Assembly (NCBI GenBank): GCA_946965045.2
Contig: OX337241.1
Location: forward strand, 1,550,001 to 1,614,000
Direction of reading: 5' to 3'
DNA: 64,000 nt
Source of the DNA: Epithemia pelagica
Taxonomy: Eukaryota > Bacillariophyta > Bacillariophyceae > Surirellales > Surirellaceae
The notes beneath the pieces were generated by a model. It was not told the origin of the DNA, searched no databases, and saw only the letters and a program-made list of their open reading frames with translations. The translations under genes were made by a program, and so were the position numbers. The first letter of the stretch is position 1. Each line of letters starts with the position of its first letter. Positions 52,885 to 63,202 of this stretch are shown here, in pieces.

Positions 52885-55671
52885 ATGCCATTCCCTCCGC
52901 CGTATTCAGTGAATGCAGACGAACTTCGAGTGGCTTTGAGTTACTTTACCAAAGAAGTTGATTCTTCAACATTTATCCAACCCACTCGTGGAGACAAAAC
53001 CAGAGCTCCAAACGATCCACAAAAAACCGACACATTGGCATCAACACATCCACCACCCTCTCCCACTGGCCAACCAAACGCTGGTGGAAGTTCCAAGAAA
53101 GCCAAGAAACCAAATCGTAAGGATACTACCAGTGCAAAGCCTCATACCTTAGCACAGACCCCCGCCATGAGTCCAAAGACAGCAGCTGCCGAGTCCACAC
53201 CGACTGATCCTCCCACCTACACTCCACCACCACCTTCGATTCGAAACCTGCAACCTACCAAAGACTGCGCCTCGGCCAAGGTTATCTGGGCCAGTCAAGC
53301 CTTTGATGTTCCCCTAGAGACAGATAAGAAACCTCCTACCGAAGATGAGAGCCGTCCGGTTTTGACACTTCACGGGGAAGAAATCTCAGGGGGTGGCAAT
53401 GCCATGGCCATGGCATTGTCGTTGTACGCAGCCAGCCAGAACAAAATGACGAACCCTGTCAAGATGAGCTCATCTGATTTCTTGCTGCAAGACGAATGGT
53501 GCGAATGGGAACGCACGGTTCTACGTGTGGCGTGGCAAAAAGCAAACAAGCCAAAGGGAGGAAACGACAAGCCTTTGACCGCTGCTTTGGCTCACTTGGA
53601 TTCGCGTCTCCAGCTCAGCGGTGGAGTATGGGTTGTACCTGGAACCTTCACGGTTGCGGACATTGTCTTGGTTTCCACCCTTAGTTCTATCGAAGCCTCT
53701 TCGAAAACAAAATTTCCAGCAGCAGTAGAACGATACATGCAAGCACACAAATCTTCGTGGACCAAGGTGCAGGAAGCACTGGCACTCTCCTGCAAGAATC
53801 AACCAAGCAAACAAAAGAGTGGTGGAGCAACTGGTGCTTTGTCAAAAACATTGCCGCCCATGCCTACTTCTCCGCTACAACTCAATCTAGACCTGCAACA
53901 ACCCAGCTTGGAGAGACTGGTAGATGGTTTGTTTCGTCAAGTCATTGATGTATTGTTTGGCGGTCTTGTGGCATTACCAGCGACCATTGTTACCAAGTGT
54001 GCCAATCAGAAACATGGCGATTATCAATGTAGCGCAGCCATGCCTAGCTTTGCCAGTCTCAAAGGCCAAGGTTTGGTTCCCTCTGAAACTATCAAATCAC
54101 CTCAGGGATTGGCTGCTGCTATTATTGCTGCAATTGGTCCTGACAATCCGGTCGTTATGGAGCCTACCGTGAATGGACCAGGTTTCGTCACGTGTCGAAT
54201 TCGTGCCTCTCTTTTGGATTATCATGTGAACCATTTCTTGACAAGCCAGAAATTGCCCCTGCCTCCTGACCTCAAGCCGCAGGTATGTGTCGTGGATTTC
54301 TCGTCCCCGAACATTGCCAAAGAAATGCACGTGGGGCATTTGCGATCCACCATTATTGGAGAATCTGTCTGTCGCATTCTAGAACTGGTTGGTCACAAGG
54401 TTCATCGTGTCAATCACGTGGGAGACTGGGGGACGCAGTTTGGTATGCTGATCCAATTTCTCAAGGATGAGTATCCGAACGTTTCGTCCGGGGCCGAACT
54501 GCCCAACATTACCGATTTGACTCAATTTTACAAGAGTGCCAAGCAGCGATTTGATGAAAGTGCAGAATTTAAGAAACAATCGCAACTCAATGTCGTCCAG
54601 CTCCAATCGGGCGACGCGGATTGTCTCCGTATATGGAAGTTGCTGTGTGACATTTCGCGCAAGGAATTTGAAAAAGTGTATAATCGTTTGGACGTTACGG
54701 TCGAAGAATGCGGTGAATCGTTTTACAATGATAAAATCCCAGCCGTCATTGAAGAGTTTCAGAAGGCAGGTCTCTTGAAGGAAGAAGAGGGTGGCGCCAA
54801 GGTTGTTTTTACCGATGCCGCCAAGATACCGCTCATGTTACAGAAATCAGACGGTGGATACGGTTACGATTCCACCGATATGGCGGCATTGAAATACCGA
54901 TTGCAAGTTTTGGGAGCTGATCGAGTTATCGTGATTACGGACTTTTCGCAAGCCGACCACTTCAAAATGGTGTACGCCGCCGGTCATGCCATTGGATGGG
55001 TAAATCGCGAACAGCGATTGCAACATATTGGTTTTGGAACCGTGCAAGGGGAAGATGGAAAACGTTTCAAAACGCGATCGGGCGACACGGTCCGACTGGT
55101 CGATTTGTTGGATGAAGCGGCTTCGCGATTGGAAGGGTCCTTGAAGAAACGAATCACGGATGGCGCGTCTCATATATCACTCGAGGAAGCCCACAAAGTG
55201 GCGGAAGCGATTGGATATGGAAGTGTCAAGTATTTTGATTTGCGTCGAAACCCGACAAGCAACTACACTTTTTCCTATGATATGATGCTCGATACCAAGG
55301 GCGATACCGGTGTCTATCTCCTCTACGCACGTGTCCGATTGGAAAGCATTCTTGCCAAAGCGCAAGAAGAACACGGAGCCGATTTAAACAATTTGGGACA
55401 GGTGCAACTGGGCCACCCGTCGGAACGAAACTTGGCCTTGGCGTTGCAACAATTCCCCGACATTGTGACCAAAACGTTGGATGATTTGTTCCCCTATCAT
55501 ATTTGTCATTATGTGTACGAATTGTCCATCGCCGCCTCGGACTTTGTTACCCAGTGTCGAGTATTGGGATCGCCTGAAATGTCCAGTCGTTTGCTCTTGT
55601 GTCAAGCAGCGGTTGCGGCCATGAAACAATCCTTTGACTTGTTGGGCATTCGACATGTACAACGCATTTAG
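52885..55671 (+). CDS. RARS: Arginyl-tRNA synthetase (class I, eukaryotic cytosolic type), 928 aa
   Basis: Charges tRNA-Arg with arginine for translation. The N-terminal part (1-310) is an extension with a Pro/Lys-rich linker and a GST-C-like domain (about 190-280, WCEWERTVLRVAW, VPGTFTVADIVLVS), as in multi-synthetase or eEF1B-type fusions. An Arg-specific N-domain begins at about 340. The class I HIGH motif is HVGHLRS at about 482, followed by NHVGDWGTQFGMLI. The KMSKS counterpart is RFKTRSG at about 727, as usual in ArgRS. The DALR-type anticodon domain ends in SFDLLGIRHVQRI. ATG 52885 starts MPFPPPYSVNADE. No mitochondrial or plastid presequence is obvious. Single exon, intact. Confidence 0.93.
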   Translation: MPFPPPYSVNADELRVALSYFTKEVDSSTFIQPTRGDKTRAPNDPQKTDTLASTHPPPSPTGQPNAGGSSKKAKKPNRKDTTSAKPHTLAQTPAMSPKTAAAESTPTDPPTYTPPPPSIRNLQPTKDCASAKVIWASQAFDVPLETDKKPPTEDESRPVLTLHGEEISGGGNAMAMALSLYAASQNKMTNPVKMSSSDFLLQDEWCEWERTVLRVAWQKANKPKGGNDKPLTAALAHLDSRLQLSGGVWVVPGTFTVADIVLVSTLSSIEASSKTKFPAAVERYMQAHKSSWTKVQEALALSCKNQPSKQKSGGATGALSKTLPPMPTSPLQLNLDLQQPSLERLVDGLFRQVIDVLFGGLVALPATIVTKCANQKHGDYQCSAAMPSFASLKGQGLVPSETIKSPQGLAAAIIAAIGPDNPVVMEPTVNGPGFVTCRIRASLLDYHVNHFLTSQKLPLPPDLKPQVCVVDFSSPNIAKEMHVGHLRSTIIGESVCRILELVGHKVHRVNHVGDWGTQFGMLIQFLKDEYPNVSSGAELPNITDLTQFYKSAKQRFDESAEFKKQSQLNVVQLQSGDADCLRIWKLLCDISRKEFEKVYNRLDVTVEECGESFYNDKIPAVIEEFQKAGLLKEEEGGAKVVFTDAAKIPLMLQKSDGGYGYDSTDMAALKYRLQVLGADRVIVITDFSQADHFKMVYAAGHAIGWVNREQRLQHIGFGTVQGEDGKRFKTRSGDTVRLVDLLDEAASRLEGSLKKRITDGASHISLEEAHKVAEAIGYGSVKYFDLRRNPTSNYTFSYDMMLDTKGDTGVYLLYARVRLESILAKAQEEHGADLNNLGQVQLGHPSERNLALALQQFPDIVTKTLDDLFPYHICHYVYELSIAASDFVTQCRVLGSPEMSSRLLLCQAAVAAMKQSFDLLGIRHVQRI

Positions 55672-55762
55672 ATGTCGTTCCAATATCTAGAAACAGTATT
55701 ATTTATTCATTGCATATAACGCCGTTTTATTTGAGGCCATGTTGTGATTCGAGACTATTAAA

Positions 55763-56779
55763 TCATCTACGCAATATGAGGATTCGTGTCATAAACAAAC
55801 CAGCCGCCGCAAGACCATACCACGTGAGAGCATATCCGGCATGTACATTGGGACTTGTTTTGAATTCTCCGACATTCGCGGCAGGTGGTGGCAGAGGAAA
55901 GTTGGTAAGCTCGTCCTCGTCCTCTTCTTGTACGACAGTCATGATTTGATTGGATGCTGCCACAAGATTGTTGCTAACAGAACCATTCTGTGGTTGTTGT
56001 TGATGTTGATTGAGGGTGTCGAGATCCATCCAAAAGAGTTCGGGTGGATCCTTGTCCATTTGATGTCCAGCCACCATGAATTTTGGATTTTCGGGAGTGC
56101 TTGCCACGCAAGTTATTGTCCTTGGGCCACTGATTCGATCCCACGTCGGAGGAATCTTTGTAGGTAAGGGTTTCGCCATTTTTGCAGTTGAGGATGCCGA
56201 TGGCGGAGCTTGCTGTGGTTCTTGTCGCTGAGGAGAAGGTTGTTTGTCGTCGTAGACCAAGTAACGAGGAATCCAACCACGATTGACCCAGACAAATGGA
56301 AGATCACTGTCTTGCGTTTGAGAGACTTTGACTTTGCGACGAAATATTCCTCCTTTTTCCGTTTCTGGTTTCGTCTCCTTGTCCAAAAGTTCGAGGGGCG
56401 TCAAGACGAAATATCCGAGAGGTGCTCGTGACATTCCCCCAGCGGCATAACCTGGTTTGTTGGGCAATGCACCCGGTGGTGGTCCTCGAGGACCGACCAA
56501 ACATTCTTTGTCGTACCGAAACCTTCCATGAAATCGAATACGACGAAAGGCTGCACTCTGGTTCGATGTTGTTGTTGTTGTTCTTGTTGTGGAGTGCAGA
56601 AAGTCGGACTGACTCAGTGGTGGTTGGACCAAGGCTTGTTCGCGTTCTGCTACCAAGTCGATCTTTTCAAAGTAGCGTTGTGTTTGCCAAACTCCCAAAC
56701 CAAACGTTCCGGCACACAAGGAACCGAAAAAGCCTTTCCCAGCCATGGAAAGGCCCGCCGATGCCCCCTTTTGTGCCAT
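55763..56779 (-). CDS. SURF1: SURF1-like cytochrome c oxidase assembly protein, 338 aa
   Basis: A mitochondrial inner-membrane protein that helps assemble complex IV. It shows the two-transmembrane SURF1 plan: an N-terminal helix (SLCAGTFGLGVWQTQRYFEK, about 17-36) and a C-terminal helix (ALTWYGLAAAGLFMTRIL, about 316-333). The family motifs between them are FRRIRFHGRF, GYFVLTPL, VWVNRGWIP and a late PPELFWMD. ATG 56779 was chosen; the frame upstream has only a GTG. Family landmarks are in the normal order and about the usual spacing, with Gln/Pro-rich inserts. Divergent to the JmjC gene, and convergent with ArgRS only 91 bp away. Confidence 0.88.
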   Translation of the reverse strand: MAQKGASAGLSMAGKGFFGSLCAGTFGLGVWQTQRYFEKIDLVAEREQALVQPPLSQSDFLHSTTRTTTTTSNQSAAFRRIRFHGRFRYDKECLVGPRGPPPGALPNKPGYAAGGMSRAPLGYFVLTPLELLDKETKPETEKGGIFRRKVKVSQTQDSDLPFVWVNRGWIPRYLVYDDKQPSPQRQEPQQAPPSASSTAKMAKPLPTKIPPTWDRISGPRTITCVASTPENPKFMVAGHQMDKDPPELFWMDLDTLNQHQQQPQNGSVSNNLVAASNQIMTVVQEEDEDELTNFPLPPPAANVGEFKTSPNVHAGYALTWYGLAAAGLFMTRILILRR

Positions 56780-57387
56780 GGTCGTCAGAGGTGGATAGAT
56801 CTTCCGACTTTCGACGCAATTTTTGGATTCAACGGGGCAAGATTCGGGAATGACCCCCCAATTCTCTTCTCCCCCAAACCTTGGTCTTGATCCCGGTCGG
56901 CAGTGGTCCCGCGCCACGTTTACTTACCAAATCCAGTTATTCGTTAACGTCTTCAATCTGGCATGCTTGATATTGATCGCTTGCCCTTCGACGTTCGACG
57001 TGCGTTGGAAGTTGGCACACGCTTTTTCCGATGTCCGCGGCGCTGAGTAGTACATTTGAGATGTGTTCGGGTTTTGCCGTCCATTCCATGCTTCACATTT
57101 TGCACCCATTCCAAATCGTATTACGGCACTCGCAGCGAGGCTGCCGCTTTCGACGAGTCGGTAGAGTTGCCAAGCTGTGTGGGAGTGGGAGTTGTTGACA
57201 ATCTGAAATTTCTCAAGGCAACGAATGGATATATAAATACTCGCATCGTTGTGGTTAAGAGGTGGCGGATCTTGATCTCATCGTTGCGGAGTCTTCCATT
57301 CTTGGTCCTCAAGCATTAAAGATATCCACTGCAGTGAACCTCCCGCTCAGTTGCCATAAAACAGTGCATTGAAGTTTGCGAACCAAG
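56780..57387. promoter_or_regulatory. Divergent promoter region, about 600 bp
   Basis: This lies between SURF1 (minus) and the JmjC/cupin gene (plus), so it should contain both promoters. Frames within it are short. No specific motif was recognised. Confidence 0.5.
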
Positions 57388-59463
57388 ATGTCGACCTCTT
57401 CGACGTCTGTTGCCCAGCAACGAACCTCTTCTTCTTCGTCTTCGAACGACAATGAAGTTTTGAATGACATTGACGACCATCATGACATGGCAGAAGAGGA
57501 GGGCACCGAGAAGTACAACAAGCGCAAACGAATCTGGAAGAGACGATTGAACACTGCCAGTGGGGCACTCAGTTCGTCTACTTTTACTCTTTTGTTCTCG
57601 GTCGTCATCTTTTGCAGCTTGGGATATGTGGCGTTGAATTCGCGCCGACGAGCGAGCTACGAGGAAGCATGGGATCGAATTGAGCGAGCCAAAATGTTGC
57701 TAAACAAACGTCGACATGGCGAAGAAAACGACGAGGATGATCGAGCCGCTCGCCGTCACCATCTTCGAAGGAAATGGGATGATGTTTCACCCCTCCATCG
57801 AGAACCACGACGACGGGAAGAAGGTGGAGGAAATGGTGGTGCCATGTTAGAAAGTCTGACAGATCGCGAATTGCTGGACTTGTTTGAAAGCTCTCGTCCC
57901 AAAGATACTTCGCGTCGACTCCAGCGTTCTCACAAAGATGTCTTGTATCCGACTCTCCGAGAATGGGCCCACCGATTAGACGAGACTGCAAAATCAAACA
58001 AGGCTGGTGGCTTGCGTTGGATTCGTCCCTACTTGTTGCCTCCCATTTCTCACGATGAAGATGACGCAGCGCTGGACCAAGAACTGGTGGCTACACCTGA
58101 TCACAAACATAACGATGAACCAAACGCCTTGTTTCGGGCGTTTCGAGGACATAAGAGCCGTGAAAAGTTTGTATGGAGAAAAGAATGGGAAGAAATGCAA
58201 CAAGGCCAACAGAACCAGATGATCCGTTTCGCCAAGAAAAGTCTTGAACCACCGGTCGACTATACTCAACAGAAGTGGTACGAATATCCTCGTCTCCAAT
58301 CATCTCCACCTGAGGAAGGAGGGTATCCCAAAATGAGTACCTTGTCGCAATTACTACGTGATTGGCCACAGACCGAGGACATTTCCGAGAGTCACAAGAT
58401 CAAGGAAGTCCTGTTGCACTTTAATTTTTCCGATCCAGAGGAACGGGCTATGGCGGAACGATTCCGTGACGCTAGATTGCCTTTCAAGGTATATGATATT
58501 CCCGAGATCAGCTATGTGTCAAAGCTTTGGACGGATGACTATGTGCACAAACAGTTCAATGGAGAAAATGGATTCAGTGATTTGTGGGGTGGTTCGTATA
58601 AGAAGGCCGATGGATTATGTCAAGAATCACCGGACCATTTCTTTGCGTTTTTTGTCCCTCCCATGTGGCAAACGGCCACCATGGGTCTTCCTCCAGTCCG
58701 TAACAATGACATGACTTACAAGGAATGGGCGGATCATGCTCGATATGCAGATGCCAAACCACTGGCTTCTGATCAGCCCCATTATTACTGGCAAGCAGGG
58801 GCACCCGCCAATGAACGATTTGCCCCTCTACACAAACAATCATTTATTTCACGTGACTTGAACTCCACTTTGTCAACCCAAGAGAACAACTTTTTTGTCT
58901 TCAACATTGAGGAGCAAAAAGGTATTCAATGTCGTTTTGGAGAACGCGGAGTGACCGCGGCCACCCACTACGATTCTGGTCAGAATATGATTGCCATGCT
59001 AACAGGAGCCAAGCGGTACATTTTGTCTCCTCCTCGTGCCTGTCCAGAATTGGGTGTGTTTTCGGACCGGAAATCACCCATTTTTCGTCATTCGCTTTTA
59101 AACTTTGATCATTTGGCGTATGTCGATGACACTTCACGAACTGACTGGTTGGGTCAACACATGTCCGAAGCTGAACGTCAATGGTTGCATCGCGCAGGAC
59201 AAGCACCTGCCATTGAAACTGTCTTGAAAGCAGGAGAAGTCTTGTTCTTACCTTCCTTTTGGTTCCACTATATTGTCAGTATTCAAAAATCGGCTCAATG
59301 CAATGCCCGATCGGGTATTGATCGACGCGGCGTCAAGGAATTTGGGAATGTGAAGGATATTGACCAATGTGCAGGTCCCCAGGATGATGATGGTGAGGAT
59401 GAGAACGACGGCGACAAGGAACGCGGACATCGCAGGGGCCGTGAACGAATGCCAGGGTTTTAG
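57388..59463 (+). CDS. Membrane-anchored JmjC/cupin_8-like dioxygenase, 691 aa
   Basis: A probable Fe(II)/2-oxoglutarate oxygenase. ATG 57388 is the first ATG in frame. The N-terminus is Ser-rich and basic, then one membrane segment (about 66-84, TLLFSVVIFCSLGYVAL) gives a type II topology. A charged linker follows. The cupin domain occupies about 400-650, with FFVFNIEEQKG, the metal-binding HxD in THYDSGQNM (about 525-527) and the distal His in PSFWFHYI (about 626). Substrate choice (protein hydroxylation in the secretory pathway or elsewhere) cannot be read. A KTS-like substrate Arg/Lys was not pinned down. The C-terminal tail is acidic and basic, low complexity. Confidence 0.8.
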   Translation: MSTSSTSVAQQRTSSSSSSNDNEVLNDIDDHHDMAEEEGTEKYNKRKRIWKRRLNTASGALSSSTFTLLFSVVIFCSLGYVALNSRRRASYEEAWDRIERAKMLLNKRRHGEENDEDDRAARRHHLRRKWDDVSPLHREPRRREEGGGNGGAMLESLTDRELLDLFESSRPKDTSRRLQRSHKDVLYPTLREWAHRLDETAKSNKAGGLRWIRPYLLPPISHDEDDAALDQELVATPDHKHNDEPNALFRAFRGHKSREKFVWRKEWEEMQQGQQNQMIRFAKKSLEPPVDYTQQKWYEYPRLQSSPPEEGGYPKMSTLSQLLRDWPQTEDISESHKIKEVLLHFNFSDPEERAMAERFRDARLPFKVYDIPEISYVSKLWTDDYVHKQFNGENGFSDLWGGSYKKADGLCQESPDHFFAFFVPPMWQTATMGLPPVRNNDMTYKEWADHARYADAKPLASDQPHYYWQAGAPANERFAPLHKQSFISRDLNSTLSTQENNFFVFNIEEQKGIQCRFGERGVTAATHYDSGQNMIAMLTGAKRYILSPPRACPELGVFSDRKSPIFRHSLLNFDHLAYVDDTSRTDWLGQHMSEAERQWLHRAGQAPAIETVLKAGEVLFLPSFWFHYIVSIQKSAQCNARSGIDRRGVKEFGNVKDIDQCAGPQDDDGEDENDGDKERGHRRGRERMPGF

Positions 59464-59577
59464 ACCTTGGACTACCACCATTGCAGGAACAAGTGTATGT
59501 ATGCATGGTACTAAGAAAAGTTAGAACTTAACCTATCTCCATCCCCACAACCAAATCTCTATTTTTAGAAATCTCTG

Positions 59578-60216
59578 TCATAATTCCGATTGAACCATGT
59601 TCACATCATCAAGAGTATTTGTCACCGTATCAACATTCTCCGCTGTCATTTCTCCAGATGCAACTGCCGAAGCAGCAGCCTGAAAGGCCATTTCCGAAGT
59701 GGTTTGCACCACCGTTTCCATCGAGGCCAATCCATCTTGAACTCCTCGGTAAAAGACAAAGGTCAGTAAAATGAATATTATCAAAAGTGCATATCCCAAA
59801 ATCATGGAGAGCCGTTTGTCAAGTGGTTCGATGGCGTAAAATCCTGTGGCCAAGGACAGGGTATATCCCATGCGCGAAAAAATGTTTTGTGTGTTTTGAA
59901 TACAATGTTTGTCCGAATTGGTATCGGTCCATCGTCGCTGTTGTGACGACGATTTAGGAACAAGCTTCTTCTTATTTTGTTGAGGATTTCTGTGAGATGG
60001 GTTCATGGAAGACTTGTTTTGATGTGATTGTTGCTCTTGTTGCTTTGATCGTGGCGCCTGTTGTACCTTGTAATGAGAGATGGTAGAGGGTGGTGGTGTT
60101 TGGTGCGACGAAGCGAGCCGATCATGCTCGGATGAGAGCTTCTTCGAGGTACCGTTGTTGTGACCACCCAATTCGGATGTTTGCTGCGAACTCATATCTG
60201 CCTTTTTGTGTTCCAT
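59578..60216 (-). CDS. Hypothetical single-pass membrane protein, 212 aa
   Basis: Family not recognised. Residues 1-110 are Gln/Ser/Lys-rich and look disordered. A conserved-looking stretch FSRMGYTLSLATGFYAIEP precedes a membrane segment (about 136-157, MILGYALLIIFILLTFVFY). The C-terminal tail is Ala/Thr-rich and helical (AFQAAASAVASGEM). ATG 60216 is followed by an alternative ATG seven codons later (MSSQQ). It is probably real because the frame is intact and has a defined membrane segment, but it lacks outside support. Confidence 0.55.
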   Translation of the reverse strand: MEHKKADMSSQQTSELGGHNNGTSKKLSSEHDRLASSHQTPPPSTISHYKVQQAPRSKQQEQQSHQNKSSMNPSHRNPQQNKKKLVPKSSSQQRRWTDTNSDKHCIQNTQNIFSRMGYTLSLATGFYAIEPLDKRLSMILGYALLIIFILLTFVFYRGVQDGLASMETVVQTTSEMAFQAAASAVASGEMTAENVDTVTNTLDDVNMVQSEL

Positions 60217-60656
60217 TACGGTTGCTGCTCTTTTCTGTTTTCAATCGCAATATCGACGACTCCCAGTATCTCTCTGGACAGTGACAACGTCGACTTGAAA
60301 AATGACAGATCCACGACATCAACAATAATCCTCAGGGGTCAGAACGGATTTGGGAGTAATCTTCAAAATTCGAAAAAAATAGAAGAACGCTGCGAAACAG
60401 TTGTTGATCGTGCATGTAGCATGACATAGCAATTCTAGTTATGTTTGCAGCTTCCATCTCCATCCCATGAAAAAGTGGTTTGAGATCTTTTGCGTGGGAT
60501 TACAGCGACTCTTTATCACATGGGTTTTGATCCTTGATATCCGACATGGACTGAAAGGTCACTTAGCAGGGCGAAAAATGGCACCACTTCCGAAATCTAG
60601 AGAGAGTGGAGGGAATCCCAAAGACAGTGTGGTCTCTTGCACAGCATATGTGCTTA
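60217..60656. other. Intergenic region, 440 bp
   Basis: This lies between two minus-strand genes: promoter and 5' UTR of the 212-aa gene and 3' end of the NAPE-PLD-like gene. No RNA gene or repeat was recognised. Confidence 0.5.
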
Positions 60657-62651
60657 CTATTGACGACGCTGCGGTTGGGCCTTAACCGCAACCGATCCTC
60701 CATTAGGTACCACATCAAAATTGGCAATATTGGCTTCCAGTGCGGCTTTTCGTAGCAGCTCGGAAGGCTCCTCGGGTGGTTCTTCTCCCAACGGGAAGCT
60801 ACCGTGGTGAATGGCCACGGATCGGCGACACTGGAGGATTTGGTGAATTTGGACGGCTTCGTACGGATCAATATGCTCGTGACTGTTGACGAATCGCGGT
60901 GCGTAGGCACCAATGGGCAAGGCAGCCAAATCAACGGGACGACCGATGTAATCCGCAATTTGTTCAAACAAGGGAAAATCTCTTGGAAGACCAGTATCAC
61001 CGGCAAAAAAGAATGTTTGGTTATGATCCAGGAACACGGCGAAGGAAGCCCAAAGTCGATAGCAGCGATCAAAGAATGTTCGCACAGACCAATGCTGTGC
61101 AGGACATGCGGTGATCCAGATTTGGTCACGATTCGCTGGATTCTCAATAGCAGGATGTGGTGGCGAGTGGCTTTGCTGATGTTGCTGTCCTTGAAAGTAC
61201 GGGGAAACTTCATTCGATACCAACGAATGTCTTTCGGCAATAGTCCAATAAACGCTTTCTGTGGAAGATTTTTTTGTCCGCCGTAGTAATACCGAATCCC
61301 ACCACGAGAGCTCTAATATTCGTTCGGGTGGAATCTCGGATTTCTCCCGCAACCATCTTCCAATTCCCAAGGGAACGACCCACATACCCACCCTGTCTTG
61401 GAGCTGTAAAACCGAATCCTTGTCCAAATGGTCGTAGTGATCGTGTGATATCAAGCATACATCAATGAAATCAGGAAGATCAGCGATCGAATAGGCCGGT
61501 GGCACATCCCTTGCCACTCCAATGTGTGTCTTTTGCCAGGGCGAGGCACGATTGGAAAAAATCGGATCAGTCAGTATTCTCACGCTGCCTTTTTGAACCA
61601 AGCAAGTAGAATGGCCGATCAAAGTGCATCGGAGAAACGAAGGATCGGTTGCATTCTTTAAGGGTCCCGGCTTTTTCCTTGTCCGCGAGAGCAACGATTC
61701 GTCAATGGTCAACGACGGTTGACTGGAAGGAGCAGCGACAGTCGCTGAGGAGTTCCGTAGAAACGTTGGGAGAAAGAGACCAAGACCATATTGATTCCAC
61801 TCTCTTTGAAGCCGTGTTATTCGCCACTGAAGCAATGTGCCAAACGTACGAACACCATTGGTACTCTGAGACATCCATGGATTGACAAAACGCCCCGTTT
61901 CATCACGCGAAGCAATCGGACGACCAGCGGCGTCAAACCACGATTTCTTGGAATACTCGTGTAATTCTACAGGAACAGTTGAGAAGTTGTAAACTGAATC
62001 GTCAAATTTTCTTGTCGTTGTATGATAGTCTTGTTTCGTTGCCTGTGATTTTCGCTTGACATATCGTAACATTGGTACGAATTGCTTCCCCCGATGTGTT
62101 GATTGCAGTCTCATGGTAAGCCGTTGAGGGGGCGAACTCATACTCCTGAGTCTTCTATTGCCATTTGTTTGACGACTTGGTCGAACAATCTTACAGGTGT
62201 ATATAGCATGTTTTAGAGATCGGACGTGTCGCAAATTTCTTCTTGTAGTTGAGACATTGTTCACACGCTCACTCCTTGAAGTTTGCCTTTCCTGAGAATC
62301 CCAAGTGCTGACCTCCGACTCGAGCGCAGTTATATTGTCTCTCCGTCGTAGTTTGACATGTACGATGCTAGGCTCTTGCACTTCATACATACTCAACTGC
62401 AGTTCAGTCCAAGAGGTCGGCAGGAACAGATAGGATCGTAACTGGCTTCTTCGCAGGTTTTTTCTTCGATCTCTGAAAAGTTCACGTCGCAGATTAAGAG
62501 AATGGCCTCTATGAACCTCTGTCATCTGTGGTGCCGTGAGAGATTCAAATAGACGTAAAGCATGAAAACGCCGAACAATTGCAAAGCCATTGAAGGGAGT
62601 TTCAGTTTGAATCAACCGTGGCGATAAGTGGACTGTTTTCACCCATGACAT
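60657..62651 (-). CDS. NAPE-PLD-like metallo-beta-lactamase hydrolase, 664 aa
   Basis: Related to N-acyl-phosphatidylethanolamine-hydrolysing phospholipase D, which releases N-acylethanolamines from membrane phospholipids. The catalytic domain starts at about 339 (LIGHSTCLVQ). It has the zinc motif SHDHYDHLD at about 406, PAQHWSVRTF, FFAGDTG at about 553, LPIGAYAPR, HIDPYEAVQIH and SVAIHHGSF, all in family order. The N-terminal 330 residues are basic and of unknown function; human NAPE-PLD has a much shorter N-terminus, so this part may be a targeting region or the real start may be downstream. The insert at about 480-510 is Gln/Pro-rich. True substrate not proven. Confidence 0.87.
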   Translation of the reverse strand: MSWVKTVHLSPRLIQTETPFNGFAIVRRFHALRLFESLTAPQMTEVHRGHSLNLRRELFRDRRKNLRRSQLRSYLFLPTSWTELQLSMYEVQEPSIVHVKLRRRDNITALESEVSTWDSQERQTSRSERVNNVSTTRRNLRHVRSLKHAIYTCKIVRPSRQTNGNRRLRSMSSPPQRLTMRLQSTHRGKQFVPMLRYVKRKSQATKQDYHTTTRKFDDSVYNFSTVPVELHEYSKKSWFDAAGRPIASRDETGRFVNPWMSQSTNGVRTFGTLLQWRITRLQREWNQYGLGLFLPTFLRNSSATVAAPSSQPSLTIDESLLSRTRKKPGPLKNATDPSFLRCTLIGHSTCLVQKGSVRILTDPIFSNRASPWQKTHIGVARDVPPAYSIADLPDFIDVCLISHDHYDHLDKDSVLQLQDRVGMWVVPLGIGRWLREKSEIPPERILELSWWDSVLLRRTKKSSTESVYWTIAERHSLVSNEVSPYFQGQQHQQSHSPPHPAIENPANRDQIWITACPAQHWSVRTFFDRCYRLWASFAVFLDHNQTFFFAGDTGLPRDFPLFEQIADYIGRPVDLAALPIGAYAPRFVNSHEHIDPYEAVQIHQILQCRRSVAIHHGSFPLGEEPPEEPSELLRKAALEANIANFDVVPNGGSVAVKAQPQRRQ

Positions 62652-63202
62652 TTGAAACGACAGAACGTTGGAGAGCAGACTAAAATGATTGTTCGTAAGA
62701 CCACGTTGCGGCGACGTTATGATAGCAACCCGTTGATCACATCAGTCTCATGGTTTTTTGTAAAAAAGTGGCGCGAAGGCAAAAAGCTTTCCATCTATGT
62801 ACGCTATCCCAACCGTACAACTCCTCTATCCTCTAGCTAGCTCCATATACTCCTACCAGTAGAGCTGTGCAAGTGGAGCTTGAAGTGGAGAGACGAAGCA
62901 TCAAAAGTTCAGGTAAAGGGCATCGTTTGTACACGCAGAGCGCTATTGAACTTGAGCATTTTGCATTTCTGCTGGTTTGTCATCGTAATCGGAATGAACA
63001 TTGTTGCTTCGTAAGTATGTGGTATTCGAACCTTTCGAATCGACAATGAACTCCTCCATCGTCACAAGTTGGTTTCAACTATCAACCAGTACGAAGCATG
63101 TTTACAATTGGGAGAAAGAAGCAAGTTCCTCACAAGCTTTCCTTTTCTTAGGTAGCCTGCAAAGCAGCGAGAAATCCCGGGAAACTTCATGCATGCGAAC
63201 AG
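62652..63202. other. Intergenic region, 551 bp
   Basis: This lies between the start of the NAPE-PLD-like gene and the 3' end of the histidine kinase gene (both minus strand). A CTAGCTAGCT word occurs near 62834. Nothing else was recognised. Confidence 0.5.
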
